Shown: piece after piece, positions 1 to 6,750 of the stretch | Layout: each line of letters starts with the position of its first letter | How positions within the stretch are numbered: the stretch's first letter is position 1 | Origin: Shewanella yunxiaonensis | GTDB lineage: Bacteria > Pseudomonadota > Gammaproteobacteria > Enterobacterales > Shewanellaceae | Assembly (NCBI RefSeq): GCF_018223345.1 | Contig: NZ_CP073587.1 | Span: 1,275,001-1,339,000, forward strand | Direction: 5' to 3' | Length of the DNA stretch: 64,000 nucleotides | The notes under the pieces: generated by a model | Seen by the model: only the letters and a program-made list of their open reading frames with translations | Databases searched by the model: none | What the model was told of the DNA's origin: nothing | Made by a program: the position numbers and the translations under genes

Positions 1-855
1 CTATCTAGTGCACTATTTGTTAGTGGGGCAATGGCTACAGAAGGTGGCGGCGGTATTTATCCAAATGGTGCAGAAGGCTTTCTGTCAGGAGCATTACCAC
101 CACCTGGATTATATTTATTACAATATGTGAATCATTATTCAGCAAGTAAACTAGCGGATGCTAATGGTAATGCGTTACCAATAAATATGAAGCTAGATGC
201 AACAGCAACAGTCAATCGTATGGTTTATCAAACTGACATTGGCGTGTTTGGGGGACAGCTAGGCTTTTATTCATTAATTCCGTTAGCTCATGCCAGTGCT
301 ACATCTTTGGTAGGAAGTGGAACGAAAAGCGGCTTGGGTGATATTACTGTTGGTCCTTATGTTTCATGGCACTTCAATAAAAATTGGCATGCTGCCGCTG
401 CAGTAGATTTTGATATGCCTACCGGTGAATACAACAAAAATGATTTCGTAAACTTGGGTCGTAATTACTGGGCTTTCGAACCTGTATTTGTTGTTACTTA
501 TTTGGCAGATAATGGTATCGAAGTTTCAACTAAGTTTATGTATGACTTCAATACAAAGAATGATGATACCGATTATAAGTCCGGCAACGAATTCCATATA
601 GACTACGCTGCTGGATATCACTATAAGCAATGGACATTTGGATTGTCAGGGTACTACTACACTCAGGTTACCGCCGATTCTGGTAGTGGTGCTACTAATG
701 GTGATTATAAAGGTAAGGTAAACGGCATTGGTCCATCAATTAAATATGATGGTAGTAGTGGTATGAGTATTGAACTCAAATATCAAAATGAATTCGGTGC
801 CGAAAATAAAACTGAAGGCGAAAAGCTCTGGGCTAAAATAGTTGTCCCGTTATAA
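1..855 (+). CDS. MetA-pathway-of-phenol-degradation type outer membrane protein (5' partial)
   Basis: The reading frame is open from base 1, and the codons before the first visible ATG (31) read as the end of a signal peptide (LSSALFVSGAMA), so the gene starts outside the window. The mature part opens with the family hallmark YPNGAEGFLSGALPPPG and keeps the GLGDI-like turn, PTGEY, the NYW block and alternating beta-strand pattern of the COG4313/PF13557 outer-membrane proteins, which are usually found with aromatic or hydrocarbon catabolism genes. It probably forms a beta-barrel channel for an organic substrate; that role is inferred. It lies directly upstream of the BCR/HAD-type genes in the same orientation, separated by a hairpin. 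Confidence 0.82.
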   Translation, partial: LSSALFVSGAMATEGGGGIYPNGAEGFLSGALPPPGLYLLQYVNHYSASKLADANGNALPINMKLDATATVNRMVYQTDIGVFGGQLGFYSLIPLAHASATSLVGSGTKSGLGDITVGPYVSWHFNKNWHAAAAVDFDMPTGEYNKNDFVNLGRNYWAFEPVFVVTYLADNGIEVSTKFMYDFNTKNDDTDYKSGNEFHIDYAAGYHYKQWTFGLSGYYYTQVTADSGSGATNGDYKGKVNGIGPSIKYDGSSGMSIELKYQNEFGAENKTEGEKLWAKIVVPL

Positions 856-873
856 ATCTTAATCAATATCATA

Positions 874-900
874 AGTGGCACTAGTAGAACTAGTGCCACT
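874..900 (+). repeat. Perfect 12-bp hairpin between the OMP gene and the 57-aa gene
   Basis: A 12-bp perfect inverted repeat (agtggcactagt / actagtgccact) encloses the triloop aga. No T-run follows. Instead the ribosome binding site aggag of the next gene begins 2 bases after the stem, so a role as an mRNA-end stabiliser or processing element is at least as likely as termination. Confidence 0.6.
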
Positions 901-913
901 GTAGGAGAGTATT

Positions 914-1087
914 ATGTGCGGTCATCATGGTTCACTTCAATTAGATGTATTATTAATTCAACTAAAGACATTATCAGATGTTTGGGATGTCTATATCAAA
1001 GAAAATGAGAAGAATAATCCAGAAGCAGCTGAAGCAGTAAAAATGTGCCAATCTCAGTTAGCCAAACTTTTAGTACACGAACATTAA
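914..1087 (+). CDS. 57-aa hypothetical protein with MCGHHG N-terminus
   Basis: ATG 914 is preceded by aggag at 903-907 and the frame runs 57 codons to TAA at 1085-1087. The protein starts MCGHHGSLQL, has a second Cys at residue 45, and is otherwise a short, charged, probably helical protein (KENEKNNPEAAEAVK). The N-terminal Cys-Gly-His-His could bind a metal. It sits 16 bp upstream of the first dehydratase-like subunit in an apparent operon. I do not recognise a family; a small subunit or chaperone of the metalloenzyme is a guess from position only. Confidence 0.6.
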   Translation: MCGHHGSLQLDVLLIQLKTLSDVWDVYIKENEKNNPEAAEAVKMCQSQLAKLLVHEH

Positions 1088-1103
1088 TAAATTGGGGTGT
1101 GTA

Positions 1104-2255
1104 ATGAAAGAATTATTAGCTAGAAAAAAAGAGATTATGGCGTTATTCAAAGACGTCCTTGAACCTAAGGAATCTATTGTTATATCTGACTGGAAAAAAG
1201 ATGGTGGTAAAATAATTGGTTGTTTATATAACTATTTTCCAGAAGAAATTATTACTGCTGCGGGATTTCTGCCTTATCGTGTAAATGCTTTAAATAGTCA
1301 GGGAACTGAATTAGCTGAACCCAGATTTTCTCAAATTAACTGCAGCTTAGTGAGACATTTCTACAACGAAGCTGCTAAAGGCGCTCAGGACTTTTTAGAT
1401 GGATTAGTTACAGTAAATAACTGTGATCATCTTCGAAGGTTATTCGATAACTGGCAAGATCAAATCGATACCGGATTTTTTTATTTTATTCCGCTGCCAA
1501 AAAAGGCCGGCGAATTGCAAATTGAAGAATTTTGTAAGAAAATTTCAGCTTTTAAATCAAGATTTGAGGAATTTTTTAGAATTAGCATATCTGATGAAAG
1601 TCTGAAAACTGCTATCAGAGTGCATAATGTCACTAAAAATCTTCAGAGACAGCTTTACGACTTTCGAGCACAAGGCTGCAGTTTGATATCTGCAGCAGAT
1701 GTGATGACGATAATGATCGCAAGTCACTGCTTTCCTAGAGAGAGATTTAATACTCTTTTGAGTGAACTCGTTAATATTTGTCAATCATATAAATTTGAAG
1801 CGGATGCTAATGCTAAGAAAGTAATGGTAATAGGTGGAGAATTAGATAACTCAAATATTTTACAGCTCATTGAGGAATCTGGGGCATTTGTTATTACAGA
1901 CTCATTGGGTTATGGCACTCGAGACTGTAAAAAAGATATTCCATTATCTAATAACCCTATTAGTGACATTGCCAACTACTATCTTTCAATAAAACCTTGT
2001 GACCCAAGATTTTTTGGAACAACTTATGAACGTAACCAATATGTTCAAGATTTATTAGATAGTCATAATGTCGACGGAATTATTGGAATACGTATTCTTC
2101 AATGTGATCATTGGGCATTTGAATTGCTAAATATGAAGAAGCTTTCAAAACGGAACAGTATTCCATACTTAAATTTGGAAACTGAATACATATTTAGTGG
2201 CGTCGGTCAAACAAAGACCAGAGTTCAAGCCTTTATAGAAAGTATTGGAGCTTAA
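1104..2255 (+). CDS. 2-hydroxyacyl-CoA dehydratase / benzoyl-CoA reductase family subunit (first subunit)
   Basis: A 383-aa protein of the BCR/HAD (HgdA/HgdB, BcrB/BcrC, double-cubane protein) superfamily, which uses low-potential Fe-S clusters for radical or difficult reductions. It shows the family block GCLYNYFPEEIITAAGFLPYRV and candidate cluster ligands Cys80 (INCSL), Cys107 (NNCDHLRR) and Cys334 (LQCDHW), besides Cys40. A TTG at 1092 extends the frame, but ATG 1104 has ggggtg upstream and is preferred. It lies one base from the second subunit, so the two are translationally coupled. The substrate cannot be read from the sequence; 2-hydroxyacyl-CoA, an aromatic CoA ester or a small molecule (as for double-cubane proteins) are all open. 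Confidence 0.8.
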   Translation: MKELLARKKEIMALFKDVLEPKESIVISDWKKDGGKIIGCLYNYFPEEIITAAGFLPYRVNALNSQGTELAEPRFSQINCSLVRHFYNEAAKGAQDFLDGLVTVNNCDHLRRLFDNWQDQIDTGFFYFIPLPKKAGELQIEEFCKKISAFKSRFEEFFRISISDESLKTAIRVHNVTKNLQRQLYDFRAQGCSLISAADVMTIMIASHCFPRERFNTLLSELVNICQSYKFEADANAKKVMVIGGELDNSNILQLIEESGAFVITDSLGYGTRDCKKDIPLSNNPISDIANYYLSIKPCDPRFFGTTYERNQYVQDLLDSHNVDGIIGIRILQCDHWAFELLNMKKLSKRNSIPYLNLETEYIFSGVGQTKTRVQAFIESIGA

Positions 2256-2256
2256 A

Positions 2257-3537
2257 ATGAATAAAATAAAGCCTGGTTTGGAAAGATTTAGAGAATATCG
2301 TGATCGAATCAAATCATTCATAGATGGTATTAAAGCAAGTCCAGAACCTAATCCTGTTTTGATAAAATTTTTTGAATTAATTTACGAAAATGACTGCAAA
2401 ACCGTTGATTGTATTGAAAATGACAAGCCATTGCTGTCAAGTTGGTATGGCAATGCTCCTGAAATCTACGCCGCTATGGGTCTACATTATTATTGTGTTG
2501 TAGATAACATGCTAGCGCATCAAGCTTTCACCGATGATTTGGAAAAAACCGCACTTACTGACATTCCCACAGATATGTGTAGTCTCATTAAAGTCGGTGC
2601 TTATGCTGTTGAAAATGGTTTAGCGCCTATCCCTTCAGCAATGATCGCCATGCTAGAACCCTGTGATGCACAGTCTGCATTACATGAGGCCTGGCTTAAT
2701 TCAGATGATTGGGCTCATATTGACACTTATGCTTTAGACCCTTCTTATGGCAGCACCGATGAAGATTGGAGCTATTTCGTAAAAGAGTTAAAAGGCCTTA
2801 TCGCTTTTCTGGAGCAGAAATTTAATCTCAAACTTGACGTTGACAGATTGAGAGAGATTGTTGAAGTTACCAATCAACAATATGAGGCCCTGGCTGAATA
2901 TATGGAATACCGCCGGGCGCTCCCTTGTCCGCACCCATCATTTATGGGTTCAAAATTGGGTTGGCCTATTACACAGCATATTGCAGCGGGAAATCCTGGT
3001 ACGGTTGAAGTCTTTAAGATGCTGTCATATGACGCCGAACAAAAGGTTAAAGCTGGCATCGGTGCCGTACCAAATGAAAAGATCCGTTGTGCTTGGACGG
3101 ACCTTATTCCAACATGGGCAGATGAATATGCTGAATTTTTGGCTACTGAATGTAACGCCAATATTGTGACTGACTTCCAGTGCCTCACACCCTATGAGCA
3201 TATTGATACATCAACATTGGATACCATGTTGACCGGCCTTGCTAAGCGCAATTTGTCCGAAGTTCCCATGATTCGACAAGCTAGAGGTAATATCGACATC
3301 ATGCTCCAAGATATCACCCAAATGGTGACGGAATTTAATTGCAATTGTGTCATTTTCTCTGGCCATGTTGGTCACAAAGATCAATCTGCATCAATCGGGT
3401 TTGTAAAAGAGCTTTGTAAAGATCTCGGCGTACCACTATTGGTACTTACTGTTGATAACTTTGATCTTAGTTATACACCAATGGAAGTTATTAAACAGAA
3501 AACGCTTACATTTTTTAATGCTCATGGCTTGCTTTGA
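2257..3537 (+). CDS. 2-hydroxyacyl-CoA dehydratase / benzoyl-CoA reductase family subunit (second subunit)
   Basis: A 426-aa partner of the same superfamily. It keeps the PEIYAAMGLHYYCV block and family-position cysteines Cys108 (TDMCSL) and Cys136 (LEPCDAQ). At the third cluster-ligand position, where relatives usually have a Cys followed by Lys, this protein reads SGHVGHKDQS, so His373 appears to replace the Cys. The C-terminal fold block GVPLLVLTVDNFD is normal. ATG 2257 follows the previous stop by one base, with ggag at 2247-2250; an upstream TTG (2245) is less likely. Together with the previous gene it would form the heterodimeric catalytic component. Confidence 0.78.
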   Translation: MNKIKPGLERFREYRDRIKSFIDGIKASPEPNPVLIKFFELIYENDCKTVDCIENDKPLLSSWYGNAPEIYAAMGLHYYCVVDNMLAHQAFTDDLEKTALTDIPTDMCSLIKVGAYAVENGLAPIPSAMIAMLEPCDAQSALHEAWLNSDDWAHIDTYALDPSYGSTDEDWSYFVKELKGLIAFLEQKFNLKLDVDRLREIVEVTNQQYEALAEYMEYRRALPCPHPSFMGSKLGWPITQHIAAGNPGTVEVFKMLSYDAEQKVKAGIGAVPNEKIRCAWTDLIPTWADEYAEFLATECNANIVTDFQCLTPYEHIDTSTLDTMLTGLAKRNLSEVPMIRQARGNIDIMLQDITQMVTEFNCNCVIFSGHVGHKDQSASIGFVKELCKDLGVPLLVLTVDNFDLSYTPMEVIKQKTLTFFNAHGLL

Positions 3538-3548
3538 TTAGCTCATAC

Positions 3549-3572
3549 AAGGTGGCGTAAATACGCCACCTT
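3549..3572 (+). repeat. Perfect inverted repeat between catalytic and activator genes
   Basis: An 11-bp perfect inverted repeat (aaggtggcgta / tacgccacctt) with two bases between the arms; the real loop would be larger. It fills the gap between the second subunit and the activator gene. It has no strong T-run, so partial attenuation or RNA processing is plausible. Confidence 0.55.
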
Positions 3573-3594
3573 ACTCATTCGCGAGGAAAAACCA

Positions 3595-4377
3595 ATGATT
3601 GTAGCTGGTTGTGATTTGGGTTCTGCGGCAGGGAAAGTTGTTATATTAAAAGATAAAAAAGTTATTTCATCTGCCGTCGTAAAATCTACTACTTCCCCCG
3701 AAAAAACTGCTTTAAAGGCGCTAGAAATCGCTATGTCAGCTATCGGAATGAAAGATTTAGCTGAATTAGACAATATTGTGTCTACAGGCTATGGACGCTC
3801 AAAGTTATCCTTCGTTAAAAAAAATGTCACTGAAATTGCTTGTCACGCAAGAGGCGCATTTGAGCTAAATCCGACCATCAGAACGCTTATTGATGTGGGA
3901 GGGCAAGACTGCAAAATTATTTCAATTACTAATAAAGGAAGAGTGGCCGAATTTAATATGAATGACAGATGTGCTGCTGGAACTGGGAAATTCTTGGAGT
4001 CAATGGCACGTACACTAAACTGCTCTCTAGAAGAATTTTCAGACCTAGCTTTATCTCATACAGAAATACTTAAAATCTCTAGCCAGTGTAGTGTATTTGC
4101 GGAATCTGAAGTTATCACACTCATTAATGACGGTATGAAACCTGAAAATATTGCAGCGGGACTCGTTGATTCTATTGCAAGACGTCTGATTGCTATGATT
4201 AATCGCGTTGGACTTGAGCTCCCCGTGGGATTTAGTGGTGGCGGTGCAAAAAGTGAATCCTTAGTTAAATTTCTAGAAAAGAAACTTAATACTGAAATTG
4301 TGAGATTCGACTGTAGTCCTCAGTTAGTCGGAGCAATAGGCGCTGCCCATTTTGCTACTGAGTTAATAGAAATTTAG
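3595..4377 (+). CDS. 2-hydroxyacyl-CoA dehydratase activase (BadF/BadG/BcrA/HgdC-type ATPase)
   Basis: A 260-aa ASKHA-fold ATPase that in this family hydrolyses ATP to push an electron at very low potential into the dehydratase/reductase component. Visible motifs are GCDLGSAAGK near residue 5, DVGGQDCK near 100, MNDRCAAGTG with Cys126, SSQCSVFAESEV with Cys165 and the adenosine motif GFSGGGAKS. Cys126 and Cys165 are the two cysteines that, one pair per monomer, hold the dimer's bridging [4Fe-4S] cluster in HgdC. The length matches HgdC-type single-domain activators (about 260 aa). ATG 3595 has gaggaaaa upstream. Confidence 0.9.
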   Translation: MIVAGCDLGSAAGKVVILKDKKVISSAVVKSTTSPEKTALKALEIAMSAIGMKDLAELDNIVSTGYGRSKLSFVKKNVTEIACHARGAFELNPTIRTLIDVGGQDCKIISITNKGRVAEFNMNDRCAAGTGKFLESMARTLNCSLEEFSDLALSHTEILKISSQCSVFAESEVITLINDGMKPENIAAGLVDSIARRLIAMINRVGLELPVGFSGGGAKSESLVKFLEKKLNTEIVRFDCSPQLVGAIGAAHFATELIEI

Positions 4378-4387
4378 GATAGAACTT

Positions 4388-5158
4388 ATGGATGTATTCA
4401 CAACTAGCATAGAAAATGTTGATAAAATATTTTCTTCAAATGTCAAAAATTACAAAATTGAATTGACTAAAGAAAGCTGTATTTCTTCATTAGCTTCTCA
4501 AAAATTATTTCGTTTTGGCGACCAGTCCGTAAGTCGATTAGTGTTAAAAAGTGATTCTGCTATTGAGTTGGGAGGTCCTACTACCACTTCAGTATCAATG
4601 TTGCTTGCAGAATATAGTAGCAAAGCATCCAATATTAATGAAATCATCATAAACGGTAATCTTAATTTGGAAAATATTGAAGATGCCACCATCGCGTTTG
4701 GACAGGTTGTTATTATTAATGGAAGTTTAATTACTAACCGTGATGTTATAAAAGCTAATGAAATTATTAGAAGCGGGATATATTTTGATGGACTAATGTT
4801 AAAAAGTCAGAATGAAATCATTTGGTATAGAATATCAAAATCACTGTTAAAATTGGGGTTTTCGATCAAGACATTAGCACAAGGTGTCATCTTTTCTTTA
4901 TTATCAGAAATACCAACAATAGAAAGTGTCAAGATCTACTTTACATCAGATAAAGATAATGACATTAGAAAATTATCAGAAGAATTATCCGAAGTAAAAA
5001 AAATTACTAAATCTATTAAGGAATCTGTTTGGCTGGAAAAAGGTATAAATATTCAAGATGGTTCTATTACTCATTGTGGTTCGTGTAGTGATAAAAGTAC
5101 CTGTACAAATATACGTAAAGCAACTAATAAACTAAAAGGTGGCTGCAGTGGAAAATAA
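4388..5158 (+). CDS. CO dehydrogenase/acetyl-CoA synthase beta-subunit-like protein with C-terminal Cys cluster
   Basis: A 256-aa protein. The segments ELGGPTTTSVSMLLAE (near residue 57), EIIWYRISKSLLKLGF (near 140) and VKIYFTSDKDND resemble, from memory, a domain of the acetyl-CoA synthase/CO dehydrogenase beta subunit (CdhC/AcsB), but the protein is far shorter than a whole beta subunit. The C-terminus carries Cys230, Cys233, Cys239 and Cys253 in a CGSC-x5-C-x13-C pattern, suited to a metal or Fe-S site. Its stop overlaps the start of the CooC-like gene. A maturation scaffold or electron-transfer partner is an inference; the family call is tentative. Confidence 0.5.
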   Translation: MDVFTTSIENVDKIFSSNVKNYKIELTKESCISSLASQKLFRFGDQSVSRLVLKSDSAIELGGPTTTSVSMLLAEYSSKASNINEIIINGNLNLENIEDATIAFGQVVIINGSLITNRDVIKANEIIRSGIYFDGLMLKSQNEIIWYRISKSLLKLGFSIKTLAQGVIFSLLSEIPTIESVKIYFTSDKDNDIRKLSEELSEVKKITKSIKESVWLEKGINIQDGSITHCGSCSDKSTCTNIRKATNKLKGGCSGK

Positions 5159-5921
5159 AAGAATAATTGCGCTTTGTGGTAAAGGCGGTGTCGGGAAAAC
5201 AGCCATTACATCAATGATTTTATCACTACTATCAACAGATAAAGATTTTGGAAAAGTGCTAGTTATCGATGCTGATCCTGCTCAGGGATTAACCTATGCA
5301 ATAGATGCAAAAATTGAAAGTACCATGGGTAAAGTTAGAGATGAGCTTATTCACAAAGCAAAGTCTACCGATAAAAATGATCTGGTTGATTTTACCAACT
5401 CACTTGATTACCTTCTTTATGAGAGTCTTTACGAATGTGAGAACTTTTCACTTTTGGCGATGGGCCGTTCAGAAGAGAAGGGGTGCTTTTGTCCTGTAAA
5501 TGATTTATTGCAGCAGGCAATTAGTAAATTAAGTGGAGAATTCGATACTATTTTGATCGATGGAGAAGCAGGCCTGGAACAGATCAATAGACAAATTGTG
5601 AAAAAGCTGAACAATGTTTTAATTATTTCTGATGCCTCTGTCAGAGGATTTGAGACAATTAAACAAATTAAATCTATGGTGACAGGTGATGCTAAAGTTG
5701 TCGAATGCCAACGTTATGGTGTCATATTTAATCGTGTATCAGATCAACATAGAACTACGCTAAAATTTAAGCTTGCCGATATCAATGTGGATTTAGTCGG
5801 CGTTATCCCTCAAGACAGTTCTGTTGCGGAATTTGATTTTTGTGGGAAATCCTTGTTGGCACTACCAGCAGATTCCGAAGCCTTAGCTTCCTTAAAATCT
5901 GTCATTCAGTATTTACGTTAA
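5148..5921 (+). CDS. CooC-family P-loop ATPase, metallocentre maturation
   Basis: A 257-aa MinD/ArsA-like ATPase. The deviant Walker A is CGKGGVGKT at the N-terminus, followed by VIDADPAQG and DGEAGLEQINR. The motif MGRSEEKGCFCPVN places Cys113 and Cys115 in the CxC that, in CooC1, binds metal at the dimer interface during nickel insertion into CO dehydrogenase. Start choice: GTG 5148 has aaaggtgg six bases upstream; GTG 5139 would add three residues. It overlaps the preceding gene by 11 bp, so expression is coupled. No CO dehydrogenase catalytic gene is visible here, so the client is likely in this operon. Confidence 0.8.
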   Translation: MENKRIIALCGKGGVGKTAITSMILSLLSTDKDFGKVLVIDADPAQGLTYAIDAKIESTMGKVRDELIHKAKSTDKNDLVDFTNSLDYLLYESLYECENFSLLAMGRSEEKGCFCPVNDLLQQAISKLSGEFDTILIDGEAGLEQINRQIVKKLNNVLIISDASVRGFETIKQIKSMVTGDAKVVECQRYGVIFNRVSDQHRTTLKFKLADINVDLVGVIPQDSSVAEFDFCGKSLLALPADSEALASLKSVIQYLR

Positions 5922-5989
5922 TGACAAAAATAAGCACTTGGCTCAGCATGGGTATGGGTTTTAGTCGCACAGTGAATTTAACCATCTGA

Positions 5990-6014
5990 TAAGAGGTGAG
6001 AGACTCACCTCTTA
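5990..6014 (+). terminator. 11-bp perfect hairpin at operon end
   Basis: The arms taagaggtgag / ctcacctctta enclose the triloop aga, the same loop as at 874-900. It lies 69 bases after the CooC-like stop. There is no T-run, so it may be a Rho-dependent end or a 3'-stabilising hairpin. Confidence 0.5.
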
Positions 6015-6147
6015 GATGATATTGGCTCCTAAGGCGGCGTGAATTGTCATGCTCAGCTAGACATCGATCAAAGTGGAAAAGCCCGTTATTAATATGTATA
6101 TTTGCACGATATAAAATGTCTAATTTTCATTGGCTTGGAGCATTTAA

Positions 6148-6546
6148 ATGAATAAGATTCAAGGTGGCTGCCATTGTGGACATGTAAGCTGGGAATTTGA
6201 GTTGCCAGTAAAAACGGTAGTTAAATGCCACTGCAATAATTGTAGGAAATTACAGGGTTCCGATTATAGTTCTTGGATTGTCGTGCCAAAGTCTCAGTTC
6301 AAAGTTAACTCAGGCAGGGAAGAGATCTCTACGTATCATTTTTCAGAAGTATCACAAAAATATTTTTGCGCTAATTGCGGCTCTACGGTTTATGGCATTA
6401 ATGGAAAACATTTTCCTACGGACTTTATGGTTCCACTCGGAGAAGTTGACAATTATTCTGAAGATTTAGCCCCTAAAATCCAAGTTTATTCTAAAGATAA
6501 AGCAGCATGGGTTCATATCCATGATGATGAACCTGTCGTTAGTTAA
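6148..6546 (+). CDS. GFA-family (glutathione-dependent formaldehyde-activating-like) zinc protein
   Basis: A 132-aa protein with the PF04828 pattern: GGCHCGHVSWEF at the N-terminus, CHCNNCRK near residue 31, and YFCANCGSTVYG near 73, giving the paired Zn-binding cysteines of the fold. ATG 6148 is preceded by a weak tggag. Despite the family name, most members have no shown formaldehyde activity, so the function is open. It is a single gene with its own upstream region, not clearly part of the AT-rich operon before it. Confidence 0.85.
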   Translation: MNKIQGGCHCGHVSWEFELPVKTVVKCHCNNCRKLQGSDYSSWIVVPKSQFKVNSGREEISTYHFSEVSQKYFCANCGSTVYGINGKHFPTDFMVPLGEVDNYSEDLAPKIQVYSKDKAAWVHIHDDEPVVS

Positions 6547-6560
6547 AAATACTACCAGTG

Positions 6561-6598
6561 CAGCGGCAAATTAATCGGTGACTCTTGGTTTGCTGCTG
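6561..6598 (+). terminator. Weak stem-loop after GFA gene
   Basis: cagcggcaaa pairs with tttgctgctg (one G-U) around an 18-base loop, 14 bases past the stop. No clean T-run follows. Confidence 0.3.
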
Positions 6599-6750
6599 TT
6601 GCAAGCTCTAAAACCTAAGATTGGAATAGCCCGTATTTCCGTTTATCTTAGGACGGGACAAATTGTAATATCCTTGTATCGGTTGCTGCCGATTCAAGCA
6701 TCTGTGACAATCCGTATTAATCTCTATTCCGCTCTTACAATAAATATCTC

